Shown here: positions 16,065 through 25,102 of the stretch, in pieces
How positions within the stretch are numbered: position 1 is the stretch's first letter
Layout of the letters: the number at the start of each line of letters is the position of its first letter
Source: Pedobacter sp.
Lineage (GTDB): Bacteria; Bacteroidota; Bacteroidia; Sphingobacteriales; Sphingobacteriaceae
DNA length: 64,000 nucleotides
Reading direction: 5' to 3'
Assembly (NCBI GenBank): GCA_031119475.1
Contig: JAVHXV010000001.1
Location: 669,116 to 733,115, forward strand
Notes under the pieces: model-generated
What the model was told of the DNA's origin: nothing
The model's input: the letters and a program-made list of their open reading frames with translations, nothing else
The model's database searches: none
Translations under genes and position numbers: made by a program

Positions 16065-18127
16065 GGCTCAGGTTGGTTTAAGATGCACATTCCGCAAAGC
16101 CATTCCAGGCCCTCCTTTATATAGAAGGGGACATTCCACTTTCCAAATTTTTCTTCGTCGAAGGTCATTACATCAAAGGCAAAATTCGTTTTGGCCTTTG
16201 ATCCCTTTGGCCTCAGATCGTAGGGTGTATCTGTAGGGAAAGTTGCCTCTGCCTTGGTCCTAAACTGGGTGAACTCATTTTTGATCTTAACATCGTTGGT
16301 TCCTGTTTCTGTAGGAACTGAGACTGTTTTGTTGAGCAAATCCCGGTTACAGGTGATGAAGGCTTCTTCGAAGCTTCGAGGATAATATGTTTTCCCAGGT
16401 TCTGGTATCTGGTAAGCCACCCTGATGTATCCATCGAAAAGTTTGCCTTCCTCGTCACAGCTGACCAGGTCGATGATCGATGATTTTCCTGGCAACCACT
16501 GTGTGAGCGTTTCGTTCGAAGTAGTCTGTCCGGCTGCGAGGTCGACTGCACAGGCTATCTCGTCGGCGCCTACACTATCAAGGTCGGTGATGATTAATGT
16601 CTTGATCTTAATGAATTCAAGTATCTCCTTGAATTTGTGGGTATATGCACCTCCCACTTCTAAGATCGTGACATATTCGGTCCGAAGACTAGGTGCCACC
16701 TTAGTAATCATTTGTGGCAGAAGCAGCCTCTCGGTGACTCCCTCGACCATGATCACCTTATCTGCAAAGAAAAGATCCGATTTGTGCAGGTTGAGGTACT
16801 GTTTCAAAAAGCGGAAAGTCCTTTTGTCATCACCGATATCGAGTTTGTTGAAGTCCTGGATGCAAATCGATCCATCTGTCCTGTTGAAGTACCTTATCCT
16901 GTTAAAGCCTTTCTGGAGATCGATGCCCGCTTCTGATATTATATGGGAGGAATGGGTGGTAATAACCAGTTGGATGTGCACCTTTTCGGCTTTTGCCTCA
17001 TTTAGCAGCCCCATTATCTGGCTGATGAAAACCTGTTGCATCTGGGGGTGCATGTGGGCTTCTGGCTCCTCAACCAAAACCGTGAGGAATTCTGAAACCT
17101 TCTCTTCTTTGCTGTTCTTGAATTTCTCGATGAAACTGGCAAATTCCAGCACCATGTAGATCAGGTTGCTGTAGCCTAGACCGTTATAGCTTTCGGGAAG
17201 GTCGAGCTCATCGTGCCTATAGAAATATTTGATGTTGTCCTTGATGACCGCTTCGGAATCGAAAATAGAATCGATGGTGATATCTGGAATGACGATCGGC
17301 GTGTGCGCTCCAAAGTTCTTCAAGTCCAAAAGGATCTTCTCCAGGATTTTCTTGTACTTTAGCTTCAGATCAGCGCCGATTTCCTTGAGCACCTTTTCCA
17401 GTGCAAGGACATCTTCTTTTGTTTTGTCTCGTTCCTGGTAATATTTGGCAAATCCCAAAGCGAGGGTGTTGTTACGGTCGCCTTTTTTATCATCAAGTAT
17501 CCTGAGCGCCTTTATGTCTTCAAAGGATACTATTTTTTTTACTTTGTCTCTAAAGTTTCCTTCTATTTCACGTCTTAGGCCGTTTGTTGGATCGAGCGCA
17601 TAACACAGGGAACGGTAATGTTGAGCAATATTCGCCTGAAGGAACTTAAAAAGTGTTTCTTCCTTGTCTTCCCGCTTTTGGAACGCAGCGAAAAGGGCAA
17701 GGGTGTTTTTTGGTTCAAAGGTTGCAAGTATGGTCGCATCATTTCTTTCCGGATCCAGATCAGTGATGAATTCACTGAGCTCGATCAGCGAATCTTTGTT
17801 CTTGTCATATTCGATCGTTACTTGTAGCTCGATTTTTGGAACAGTCAGTATCACCTTTTTTTCAAGTTCTTCCTTTGCCAGTTCATCGGTTTCGGAAAGG
17901 GATTCGATGTAGATCGATAACGCTTCCCTAAAACTTCCGAAGCATTCGTGGGAGAAGTCTTCAAAACTGATTTTGCCATCGGTCGTCAGCAATGTTTGTA
18001 TGACCTCAAAAAAAGATGTTTTTCCGGTATTGTTCTTTCCAACAATTAAAGTAATGTCGTCCTCCAGATTAACACTAATCCCGTGCAGGAGGCGATAATT
18101 TTTGATTTGAATATTCTTAATGACCAT
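16061..18127 (-). CDS. gajA: OLD-family ATPase/TOPRIM nuclease, Gabija GajA
   Basis: A 688-residue OLD-family protein. The N-terminal ABC-type ATPase has Walker A GKNNTGKTSFFEV (about 29-41) and a late Walker B with the ExHxH-type segment VLVEEPEAHMHPQMQQVF. The C-terminal TOPRIM nuclease shows FADKVIMVEGVTERLLLPQM with its catalytic Glu and LIITDLDSVGADE with the DxD pair. Class 2 OLD proteins directly followed by a UvrD-like helicase define Gabija, which degrades or nicks phage DNA when nucleotides fall. It is larger than typical GajA (about 580), mostly through an extended C-terminus. The operon is read away from higBA, with about 155 bases between. Confidence 0.9.
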   Translation of the reverse strand: MVIKNIQIKNYRLLHGISVNLEDDITLIVGKNNTGKTSFFEVIQTLLTTDGKISFEDFSHECFGSFREALSIYIESLSETDELAKEELEKKVILTVPKIELQVTIEYDKNKDSLIELSEFITDLDPERNDATILATFEPKNTLALFAAFQKREDKEETLFKFLQANIAQHYRSLCYALDPTNGLRREIEGNFRDKVKKIVSFEDIKALRILDDKKGDRNNTLALGFAKYYQERDKTKEDVLALEKVLKEIGADLKLKYKKILEKILLDLKNFGAHTPIVIPDITIDSIFDSEAVIKDNIKYFYRHDELDLPESYNGLGYSNLIYMVLEFASFIEKFKNSKEEKVSEFLTVLVEEPEAHMHPQMQQVFISQIMGLLNEAKAEKVHIQLVITTHSSHIISEAGIDLQKGFNRIRYFNRTDGSICIQDFNKLDIGDDKRTFRFLKQYLNLHKSDLFFADKVIMVEGVTERLLLPQMITKVAPSLRTEYVTILEVGGAYTHKFKEILEFIKIKTLIITDLDSVGADEIACAVDLAAGQTTSNETLTQWLPGKSSIIDLVSCDEEGKLFDGYIRVAYQIPEPGKTYYPRSFEEAFITCNRDLLNKTVSVPTETGTNDVKIKNEFTQFRTKAEATFPTDTPYDLRPKGSKAKTNFAFDVMTFDEEKFGKWNVPFYIKEGLEWLCGMCILNQPEP

Positions 18128-18229
18128 GAGAGTGAAATTTATACTAATCTCAACATTTTTTGTCGAAGTTAATAGCCTAACTGTTAACGTTGGATACTTT
18201 CAACGCAGCTTTATTTAGTATATTAAAAT

Positions 18230-18265
18230 TTTGTTTAGAAAATCTAAATATAATTTATATTTTTG
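18230..18265 (+). promoter_or_regulatory. Putative Bacteroidetes-type promoter of the higBA operon
   Basis: TTTG at 18230-18233 is followed 22 bases later by TATATTTTTG (18256-18265), close to the TTTG ... TAnnTTTG promoter pattern of Bacteroidetes, and lies 18 bases before the higB start. The -7 element is one base longer than consensus, so this is tentative. Confidence 0.4.
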
Positions 18266-18283
18266 TTTTGCAAATCAAACATC

Positions 18284-18580
18284 ATGGTCGTTATCAGTTA
18301 TGGGAAGCTAAAGGATTTTTTCACTGTTCATGCAGGGGCAAAGGACGCGCTGAACAACTGGTACCGTGCGGTGGAAATGGCGGACTGGTCTAGTTTCCAT
18401 GACATGAAGCGGATGTTCGGCAGTGTTGACGCGGTGGGTAATGACCGGTTCGTGTTCAATATCAAAGGGAACAGCTATCGGCTGGTTGCCATGATTTTTT
18501 TTGATGTGCGGACGGTATTCGTGCGCTTCGTGGGTACGCATGCCGACTATGATAAGTTAAAGGACTGCTCGCAGGTGTAG
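18284..18580 (+). CDS. higB: HigB-family toxin (mRNA interferase)
   Basis: A 98-residue HigB_toxin-family protein of the RelE-like fold, which cleaves mRNA on the ribosome. Visible family features: KDALNNWYRAVEMADWSSFH, then DMKRMFGSVDAVGNDRFVFN, IKGNSYRLVAMIFFD and VFVRFVGTHADYDKLKDCSQ. In the family the last segment carries the H-x-x-Y/D-K residues near the active site. The ATG at 18284 gives the standard N-terminus; upstream in-frame codons are unlikely. It is first in an operon with higA and a HEPN gene, the toxin-first order usual for HigBA. Confidence 0.88.
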   Translation: MVVISYGKLKDFFTVHAGAKDALNNWYRAVEMADWSSFHDMKRMFGSVDAVGNDRFVFNIKGNSYRLVAMIFFDVRTVFVRFVGTHADYDKLKDCSQV

Positions 18581-18649
18581 TATTGTCCATGACCCTTTTT
18601 GGCCCGGGGTAGAAGTGGCCATTTGGAAATTAAGGAAATCTATTCAGCT

Positions 18650-19024
18650 ATGGGACGGGTGAACAAGATTGATACTAAAGCCGATTACAGATCGGTAATG
18701 GCAAAGATCGACGGCCTGATGGCCAAGGGCAGCGGAAATGTTTCCGCTGAAGAACTGGCGGAGATCCGTCGTCTTGCGCTTTTGGCGCAGGGCTATGAAA
18801 AAAAGGTCTATGTGGTGGAGGCGCCCTCGACCCTTTCGGGGATGATCGAGATGCGCATGTTCGAGATGAAGCTGCGCCAGGTGGACCTGGCCAAAAAGCT
18901 CAGGGTGAGCCCTGCGAAGCTTTCGCTGATCCTGAGCGGGAAGCAGAGGGCGGACGTAGAGTTTTTGAAGGCGGTGCATACCGAGCTCAAGGTGGACGCG
19001 AACTTTATCCTGGAGCACGCTTAG
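18650..19024 (+). CDS. higA: HigA-family antitoxin with C-terminal HTH
   Basis: A 124-residue antitoxin. The C-terminal HTH reads MRMFEMKLRQVDLAKKLRVS, then PAKLSLILSGKQRADVEFLK, a standard XRE fold that would repress the operon. The N-terminal region (KADYRSVMAKIDGLMAKG, ELAEIRRLALLAQGYEKKV) should wrap the toxin. I set the start at ATG 18650; earlier in-frame TTG at 18599 would add 17 unlikely residues. The spacing to higB is 69 bases and only 3 bases separate it from the HEPN gene. Confidence 0.85.
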   Translation: MGRVNKIDTKADYRSVMAKIDGLMAKGSGNVSAEELAEIRRLALLAQGYEKKVYVVEAPSTLSGMIEMRMFEMKLRQVDLAKKLRVSPAKLSLILSGKQRADVEFLKAVHTELKVDANFILEHA

Positions 19025-19027
19025 CCG

Positions 19028-19987
19028 GTGGAGGAGTGGCTAAGGGCTGATCCGACCTGGAGGGCGCTGGGCTTTGCCTCGCGGAAGGCTTTTTTGGGGA
19101 GATTTCTGGTTAGGGCCAGGTTCTGTCCGGGCGTACCGAAGGATGTCCGGGATGCCTACCATACCGTAGAACGGATGATGGCCTATTCTTATTACCACTA
19201 CCCGCTCTATGATGAGGCGTGCAGGAGGGTGCTGGGCATCTTCGAGATGGCGGTGACGATTCGTGCGGTCCAATTGCTGGAGTCGAAGGGACATGAGGTG
19301 CCGCCCAACAGGAAGTTCACCCTCAATGCCAAGATCGAGCTGATCTCGGCCGAACCCATATATGCCTATTTCAGGTCGCAGCTGCACCTGATCCGCGACT
19401 TTAGGAATTCCCTTTCCCATCCGACGGACCATTCTTTCATGGGCGGGATGAACCTCAGACCGATCATTGCCATTGTCAATGTCATCAATTTCATTTTTCT
19501 CGACATGGCCCAGGTAGGGATCAACCAGCGGCGGAGCAGGGAGCTTTCGGCACTGTTCGGTCCTTTTACCGATGGCCCGGTGGTGATCGAGGCCTGGGGA
19601 AAGCGGATCGTGACCGATGGATTTGGTTTTGATGCCATGCTGGAGATCGGTGGCAGCGAGGTCTGCCTCTGCTGGTTCTCTGTGGTATCGGAGCTGACCT
19701 TGTCAAGGTTGAAGGATTCTGTATTCGAAGAGCCGGTTGTGCTGCGCCTGGAGGACCTCAGGTTTTTGGATGGTAAGCTGGAGGCCCGCGAGCGTGGAAC
19801 AGGTGACCTGATCGTGTTGCACAGGGGGCTGACCAGCGGGGAACGGGATGCCTACGAGCGGTTTTTTGAGGGATTTGCAGGGTTGGAGGAGATCTGGCGG
19901 TTCGCCTTTATGGACAACAACAAGGTCAAGCTGGCCCGGGCGGTAGAGGATTTTATCTACGAGCTCAGCTGCCAATCGTATACCTAG
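19028..19987 (+). CDS. HEPN-domain protein, Abi-like, third gene of the higBA operon
   Basis: A 319-residue protein starting with GTG 3 bases after higA. The N-terminal half is helical and contains LHLIRDFRNSLSHPTDHSF, an Rx4H motif (RNSLSH) like the catalytic RNxxxH of HEPN ribonucleases and of Abi-like proteins. Before it come helices HTVERMMAYSYYHYPLYDE and VLGIFEMAVTIRAVQLLE. The C-terminal half (about 185-315) is mixed alpha/beta and unrecognised. A HEPN RNase coupled to HigBA suggests a three-part toxin system or a second effector under HigA control (inference). It converges with the NACHT gene, with 21 bases between stops. Confidence 0.7.
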   Translation: MEEWLRADPTWRALGFASRKAFLGRFLVRARFCPGVPKDVRDAYHTVERMMAYSYYHYPLYDEACRRVLGIFEMAVTIRAVQLLESKGHEVPPNRKFTLNAKIELISAEPIYAYFRSQLHLIRDFRNSLSHPTDHSFMGGMNLRPIIAIVNVINFIFLDMAQVGINQRRSRELSALFGPFTDGPVVIEAWGKRIVTDGFGFDAMLEIGGSEVCLCWFSVVSELTLSRLKDSVFEEPVVLRLEDLRFLDGKLEARERGTGDLIVLHRGLTSGERDAYERFFEGFAGLEEIWRFAFMDNNKVKLARAVEDFIYELSCQSYT

Positions 19988-20008
19988 CAGCGATTTCGTT
20001 GATCTATC

Positions 20009-23000
20009 CTAGGGCTGGGAACCTATCGCTGCCGTGCAATCGATCAGGATATGGTCAAGCCCGGAGATACCTGCATAACCTTCCGTCATCTTTTTATAAT
20101 TGGTAATATGGGACTTGTTGTCCTTCACCTTGAACACGGCATAGATGCCAAGGCCGCGGGCAGCCAGCAGGTACTGCTGGATTTTGGGCCTATAGGCCTC
20201 GCGCTTGGCCCTGATCTGGATTTCGGGATTGTGGAGCAGTTTTAGCTCTACGACGATGGGGCCATAGAGACCATAGCTGATCAGGTAGTCGAAGCGCTTA
20301 TCGTCATAAATCTGTACTTCCCGGTGGATGTCGGCCTTTCGGAGCCCTTTTTCCAACAGCGCCTTTTCCAGGGCGATCTTCAGGGTCTTTTGGATGAGCG
20401 ATTCGTTTAGGGCTGGTCGTACGGGACTTGCATTTGTTCTGCCGCTGAGGCTATATAGTCCCTCGTTCTCGATCAGGTTCCTGATCTCCGTGTTCAACGT
20501 GGAAAGGACAAGTTCCCTCAGTTCCTCATGGCTGTTGATCGGAAGGTACCTTTTTGCGAGCTGCAGGTTCAGGGAGTGGATCGAGGTGAGGAAGCTTTCG
20601 TTTGTCGGGGAGAGTTCTGCCAGGTCGACGATTAATTTTCCTAGATGCTGTGTAAATGAATAGGTGTTTCTTGGCTCTGGATAAACGGCGATCGTCCTTT
20701 TCAACAGTTCGATCGACTTGCTGTCGATGATCGACCTGAAATAGGCCTGTACGATGTGCTGCAGGTACGTGCTGTAGGGAAAGTACAGCTTTTCACCGCG
20801 GATGTCGAAGGAGAACTGCAATAGGCCGAGCATCTGCCGGCGGGTATCCGCATCGCCAATCCCTAGCAGGCACTTGCCCAGTTGGGGCCGGTCCATTTCG
20901 TTCTCCAGGTCGCTCACCCCCCGGATCCCGCTGTATTTGTGGTCATCATCGAATTTCTTTATCCTTGACTTCAGGTCGGCGATGCGCCATTGGATGGCCT
21001 TCCCGTCCCTGAACCTGGAGACGAGGTAGGCGTTGGCAATGGTGGCGAGCTGCAGGTTCGGTTTCTTGCGCTCCTCATCAAAGAGGCGCTGGAGCGCATC
21101 GCGGTCGCTGTCCGACGTGGCCAGTTCCCCGAAGGCCTCCAGCGTTCTGAGCTGGTCATATTCGCTGATGTTTGGGTTTTTGATCAGCGCCAAAAGGATG
21201 GGGGTAAGCCCGTTGAGTTTCAGCTGGATGCATACCTCGGCGAACTCCCTGGCACTATGTACCAGAAGATCGTCCTTTCGGCCATTAAGGTATCCAGATA
21301 GCATTTCTGCTTCGCCCTGGCTGAGGTTACCTATTTCTTCCAGGAGCGATCTCTCCATTTTTGGATGGCTGTGGTGGTAAACATCAAGCCGGGGAGCGGT
21401 CATGATGAGTTTGTTTCTGTGCTTTTTCAGCAGGTCTTTTCGGTCCAGTTGCAGTGCTGCCTTGAAGTACATTTCGATCTGCAGCCATTCGGTGCTGTTG
21501 TGGCGATAGCTTATGCGATCGGTTTCCCTTTTGACAATGGACAGGGACAGTTTGCATGGATCATAGTTTTCGAGCACCGAATCGGCCACCTCGCCGAGCA
21601 TTAACCTGTCGGATTCGCTCAGCTGTGGGATGAGGTCGGGAAAATGCTGGACGAAAAATGGGATCAGGCCGGTATTATATTTTGTCCTGTCTTTGACGAA
21701 ATACCTTCGGAGCTCCAGGATATGCTTACCGTGATCTTTCTTCTGCACTGCGGGAATCTTCTCGGCCGCTGGATATTTGTTTTCAAGGTATTTGGAGATC
21801 GGATTCTCTGGAAATCCGTCAAGCCGCTGCTTTGCTGCTGTAATCATACGCTCAAGGCGCCATGAACTTCCCTTGTCGATCAGTGCCTTCTCGATGAGCT
21901 TGAATTCTTTGAGGCCGAGCTTATGTCCCATGGCCTTGACAAGGTCATCGGAAGATTTCCAGAAACCTTCCAGTTCCATCAGTTCGGCGATGATGCTGCT
22001 GTCCTTGTTGAAAAGATGGGCGATGGCATGCTCAAGGAATTTTGGGATGCCGCTGTTATACCGTTCCGTGGCGAACACCGTTTTCACCAGAACTGCCAGA
22101 CTTTCCGTGACCTTTGGGCTGTCGAGTTCCGCTATCGTCTCAAATAGGCGATAATACCCGCCCCCAAAGCGCAGTTTTTCACTCTGGAGGACCTCTGCGG
22201 ATTTTGACAGGGTCTCTAGGATGCTGCAGATGGAACGCTCTGATCTCAGGCTGTTGATTGCCGAATCGAGGTTGTCCACGCGCCTTCGAGTAGCGATGCA
22301 GCGCTGGATGAGCGCAACTGTCCGCTGGTCGTCGGCGGACAGCTTAAATGCTGCACGGAGATATTCGTTCAGGATGTAGTCCGGCCGCTGTTCAAAATAT
22401 TCCATTTGCGAAAGAACCGGTTCAGGATTGCCAAATGCGATCAGTGCATAATATGCGGTGCTGTGCATGGCGAAGAGTGCATCGGTTTTGGCGATGTGGA
22501 TGAGTAGGGGCGTCCATTGCCCTATCCTGTTTTCGGACAGGAGTTTTTTGGTGGCCATCGCCTCGATGATAAGGATCCTGTTTGTAACCTCCAGTCTCTG
22601 GTTGTCGCTGAAATCTTTTTCGGGTGCCTCCAGCAGGACATTGTCCGCTGATGGCAGCCCGGCAAGTTCAGGAGCTATGTTGATGATGGAAACGGCGTTC
22701 CTGGTGTAGTGCTGGAGGATCACTCCAAAGCAATGATTCCTGTATACCTGGTCAAAACCCGAAAGGTCCGCTTTGGCCACAGCAGACAGGAGCTTTTCTT
22801 CTGAGCTGCTGTATTTGCCGGTTTCGATGAAGCTAACGACAGGTCGGACGAATTCTGGGTCGATATCCAGTGCGAACCCGAGCACATCTGCCCAGTGCGG
22901 CTGCATGAGTTCGGTTCCAGGGTCGATCATGATATCATAGATGTTCTGGTACCTATGGCCGAGGCGCACGAGTTCCTTTGCCGCAAGGTATTCCTGGAAT

Positions 23001-23944
23001 TCGGTGTGCTCGAAATGAAGGATGTCCCCGGTCGATTTCAGTACGCGGTTGACCAGCGAATCAAGGTCGACAAGGTTCAGGAAGATCAGGCTGATGTTGG
23101 ACTGGCTCTGGTCCAGAAAGGTAATGAATTCGTCCTTTGTGATCTGGTTTGTACCGTGCATTTCCATGGTCAGCGCCAGCCGTTCGAGCACCCGTTTGGT
23201 CAAGTGCTTCTGGTTTTCCTGCCCTTTCTTGTCATCATGCTCGAGCTTGTAGAAGATCACCTTGTCGAAGAGGTCGGAACGGTTGAGCGAACCGATCTGG
23301 CCTGGGCCGAGTTTTTCTTCGATGACATACCTGCAGAACTCGTTGAGATACCGGGGCACCTTCAGGATCGAGCTCCTGTCATTGGCCTTTGCTAGGGAAG
23401 TGATCGATAAGATGTCTTCATGGGAATAGTCCAGCGGACCAAACCTATCCTGCAGGAACTGTTCGATCTGGTAATCGTCAAAAGCGAGGAGCTTGGTCAC
23501 CTTGACCACTGAACCGTGAAGCAGGTGCAAGATCTTTTCCATATAATGACTGCGGTTGCTGACGATCAAACCAATGGAGTGTGCGGTGCAATGGGTCAGT
23601 AGGGCGTGGAAAGTGGCGACGATGGACCTGTTTTCGTCAAGTGCATCATAGAGCAGATAGGATATCTCTGCTTGGAAAACGGGCGGCTCATTTCCGCCTC
23701 CTTCAACCAACTGGAACTTGATGTTCCTCTCTTTCAGCAGCTCTGCGGTGCCCTGGAGCAGGGTACTCTTTCCGTAACCCGGTTCTCCGATCACAAACAT
23801 CAGCTCTTCACCGAGCAGGTCCTCAGGAACTACCGTTTTTGGAGCCCTCAGAAATGGGTTTTCCTGTACCGGATTATCTTCAAGATAGCTCTGGAGGCTC
23901 TCATATCTTTCGAAATGCTGGGCGATGATCTGGCTCTGCTCCAT
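20009..23944 (-). CDS. NACHT/STAND NTPase with C-terminal PD-(D/E)XK nuclease domain
   Basis: A 1311-residue protein. The NTPase has Walker A GEPGYGKST (53-61), Walker B SYLLYDALDE (about 95-104), a sensor-like LIVSNRSHYMEK, and the NACHT winged-helix mark ILHFEHTEFQEYLAAKEL (about 325-340). A long helical-repeat region of about 850 residues follows, probably the sensor/oligomerisation arm. The last 110 residues form a nuclease-like fold: RFDYLISYGLYGPIVVELKL, with Asp1219, Glu1233 and Lys1235 as a D...ExK triad, and a following helix (RPKIQQYLLAARGLG). STAND NTPases with nuclease effectors (Avs-type) sense phage proteins, but there the nuclease is usually N-terminal. It overlaps the SH3-domain gene by one base (ATG/TAA). 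Confidence 0.82.
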   Translation of the reverse strand: MEQSQIIAQHFERYESLQSYLEDNPVQENPFLRAPKTVVPEDLLGEELMFVIGEPGYGKSTLLQGTAELLKERNIKFQLVEGGGNEPPVFQAEISYLLYDALDENRSIVATFHALLTHCTAHSIGLIVSNRSHYMEKILHLLHGSVVKVTKLLAFDDYQIEQFLQDRFGPLDYSHEDILSITSLAKANDRSSILKVPRYLNEFCRYVIEEKLGPGQIGSLNRSDLFDKVIFYKLEHDDKKGQENQKHLTKRVLERLALTMEMHGTNQITKDEFITFLDQSQSNISLIFLNLVDLDSLVNRVLKSTGDILHFEHTEFQEYLAAKELVRLGHRYQNIYDIMIDPGTELMQPHWADVLGFALDIDPEFVRPVVSFIETGKYSSSEEKLLSAVAKADLSGFDQVYRNHCFGVILQHYTRNAVSIINIAPELAGLPSADNVLLEAPEKDFSDNQRLEVTNRILIIEAMATKKLLSENRIGQWTPLLIHIAKTDALFAMHSTAYYALIAFGNPEPVLSQMEYFEQRPDYILNEYLRAAFKLSADDQRTVALIQRCIATRRRVDNLDSAINSLRSERSICSILETLSKSAEVLQSEKLRFGGGYYRLFETIAELDSPKVTESLAVLVKTVFATERYNSGIPKFLEHAIAHLFNKDSSIIAELMELEGFWKSSDDLVKAMGHKLGLKEFKLIEKALIDKGSSWRLERMITAAKQRLDGFPENPISKYLENKYPAAEKIPAVQKKDHGKHILELRRYFVKDRTKYNTGLIPFFVQHFPDLIPQLSESDRLMLGEVADSVLENYDPCKLSLSIVKRETDRISYRHNSTEWLQIEMYFKAALQLDRKDLLKKHRNKLIMTAPRLDVYHHSHPKMERSLLEEIGNLSQGEAEMLSGYLNGRKDDLLVHSAREFAEVCIQLKLNGLTPILLALIKNPNISEYDQLRTLEAFGELATSDSDRDALQRLFDEERKKPNLQLATIANAYLVSRFRDGKAIQWRIADLKSRIKKFDDDHKYSGIRGVSDLENEMDRPQLGKCLLGIGDADTRRQMLGLLQFSFDIRGEKLYFPYSTYLQHIVQAYFRSIIDSKSIELLKRTIAVYPEPRNTYSFTQHLGKLIVDLAELSPTNESFLTSIHSLNLQLAKRYLPINSHEELRELVLSTLNTEIRNLIENEGLYSLSGRTNASPVRPALNESLIQKTLKIALEKALLEKGLRKADIHREVQIYDDKRFDYLISYGLYGPIVVELKLLHNPEIQIRAKREAYRPKIQQYLLAARGLGIYAVFKVKDNKSHITNYKKMTEGYAGISGLDHILIDCTAAIGSQP

Positions 23945-24888
23945 TAACGTGATTTTTTGTCGAGGTATTTCTTTAGGATCCAGCCATAGTACTGCTGTCC
24001 GTTTTTGTTGTCAGTCGCTGTAACGTACGCCCATTTATGGTTGAAAAAATGCAGGATGACCTCATCTCCCTTAAGTAGCCGCATGGTCACCCCGGCCTTT
24101 TGGGCTGGCCTTGTCCGCAGAGGGCAGTCGCTGGCAATCCGGCTGGAGCTTTGGCGGGGCAACTGCTCCTTGAGCTCGATCACAAGCTTTCTCACTTCCT
24201 CCACCTGTTCGCTACTGGCGGGCTCTGGACCGCTCAGGAACCCCCAGTACTGGTGTGCGGATGCGAAGCGTAACAGCAGGTCTATGATATAGATAATGAT
24301 GATGGCAGATGCCTTTTTTGTCCGGCAGTAGTCGGCCATGGCCTTGATCAATGAACAGATCTGAGATGTCCGCTCCTGCGGCGACAGCGGTGTCGCTTGG
24401 TCGGTGAGCTCGACAGCCTGGGCTGAGAATTCGTTGTAGTCTTCCAAAAGCTCAACATCGTCCACTCCAGCGACGATCTTGCCGATGCCAAGGGTCAGAT
24501 AGTCCATAGAGGGGATCGCAAAGCTCGGGAAACTGAACATCGGTTTCAGTGCCGCTATCGCACTCACTCCGCGGGTTGCCTCAAAGAGCTGGTGGTGGTT
24601 GCGGGAGATTTCCTGCATCGTTGTAAACGCAGGTGAATTCATGATCTCCTTCATCGCCGTTGGCAGCTCGAACATCATGTTTTTGCCAATGCCCAGTTTT
24701 TTATAGCTGTCCATCGTTGAATTGACCATCTCCATTATTCCACGGACTGGTGCAATGCTGTCCATCATTCTTTTATGCCGGGCGGTGATAGCGGTCATTG
24801 GGCCCAGGATGTTTTCAAGGGACCGTGTCATGTCTTGGTGGAGCCTAGAGGCGGCAATGAGGTTATCGAGTGCTGGAATGCTTTTCAT
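23944..24888 (-). CDS. SH3-domain protein coupled to the NACHT-nuclease gene
   Basis: A 314-residue protein. Residues 1-185 are a Met-rich helical region (HQDMTRSLENILGPMTAITA, KLGIGKNMMFELPTAMKEIM). A hydrophobic segment SAIIIIYIIDLLLRFAS (194-210) may cross the membrane or be a buried helix. Residues about 250-311 form a bacterial SH3-like domain (CPLRTRPAQKAGVTMRLLKG, EVILHFFNHKWAYVTATD, YGWILKKYLD). The stop overlaps the start of the NACHT gene by one base, so the two are translated together. It could be a regulator, a membrane anchor or the trigger for the NTPase; I do not recognise a described partner of this type. Confidence 0.72.
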   Translation of the reverse strand: MKSIPALDNLIAASRLHQDMTRSLENILGPMTAITARHKRMMDSIAPVRGIMEMVNSTMDSYKKLGIGKNMMFELPTAMKEIMNSPAFTTMQEISRNHHQLFEATRGVSAIAALKPMFSFPSFAIPSMDYLTLGIGKIVAGVDDVELLEDYNEFSAQAVELTDQATPLSPQERTSQICSLIKAMADYCRTKKASAIIIIYIIDLLLRFASAHQYWGFLSGPEPASSEQVEEVRKLVIELKEQLPRQSSSRIASDCPLRTRPAQKAGVTMRLLKGDEVILHFFNHKWAYVTATDNKNGQQYYGWILKKYLDKKSR

Positions 24889-25102
24889 AAGAAGTTATTT
24901 AGAGGATGAAAATTACGAAATGCCCAGATCGAATTTTCAGAAAGTTATCCACCAAAAAAAATCTACCGTGGAGGTTGTTTGCTCGAGCGTTTTTGCAAAA
25001 AGATGGGGTGGACTAAGGGGAGTGTCAAGCCGTGGGACAGTCAATATACAATTTTGCTTTCGTTCTGAGGGCAATGGAGCTTTCGGGTTTGATTTTAATT
25101 CT

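Noticed and set aside
14217-18127. PARIS or Septu assignment for the ATPase-linked pair
   Set aside because: The second gene is a UvrD-like helicase and the first has a TOPRIM domain, which fits Gabija and not those systems.
19028-19987. Assignment as a confident Abi_2-family protein
   Set aside because: The RNSLSH motif fits HEPN, but the N-terminal signature of Abi_2 proteins is not clear enough, so only HEPN is claimed.
24722-25102. Long in-frame extension upstream of the first tra gene
   Set aside because: It lies antisense to the well-supported SH3-domain gene and its translation is low quality; ATG 25103 starts the membrane protein properly.
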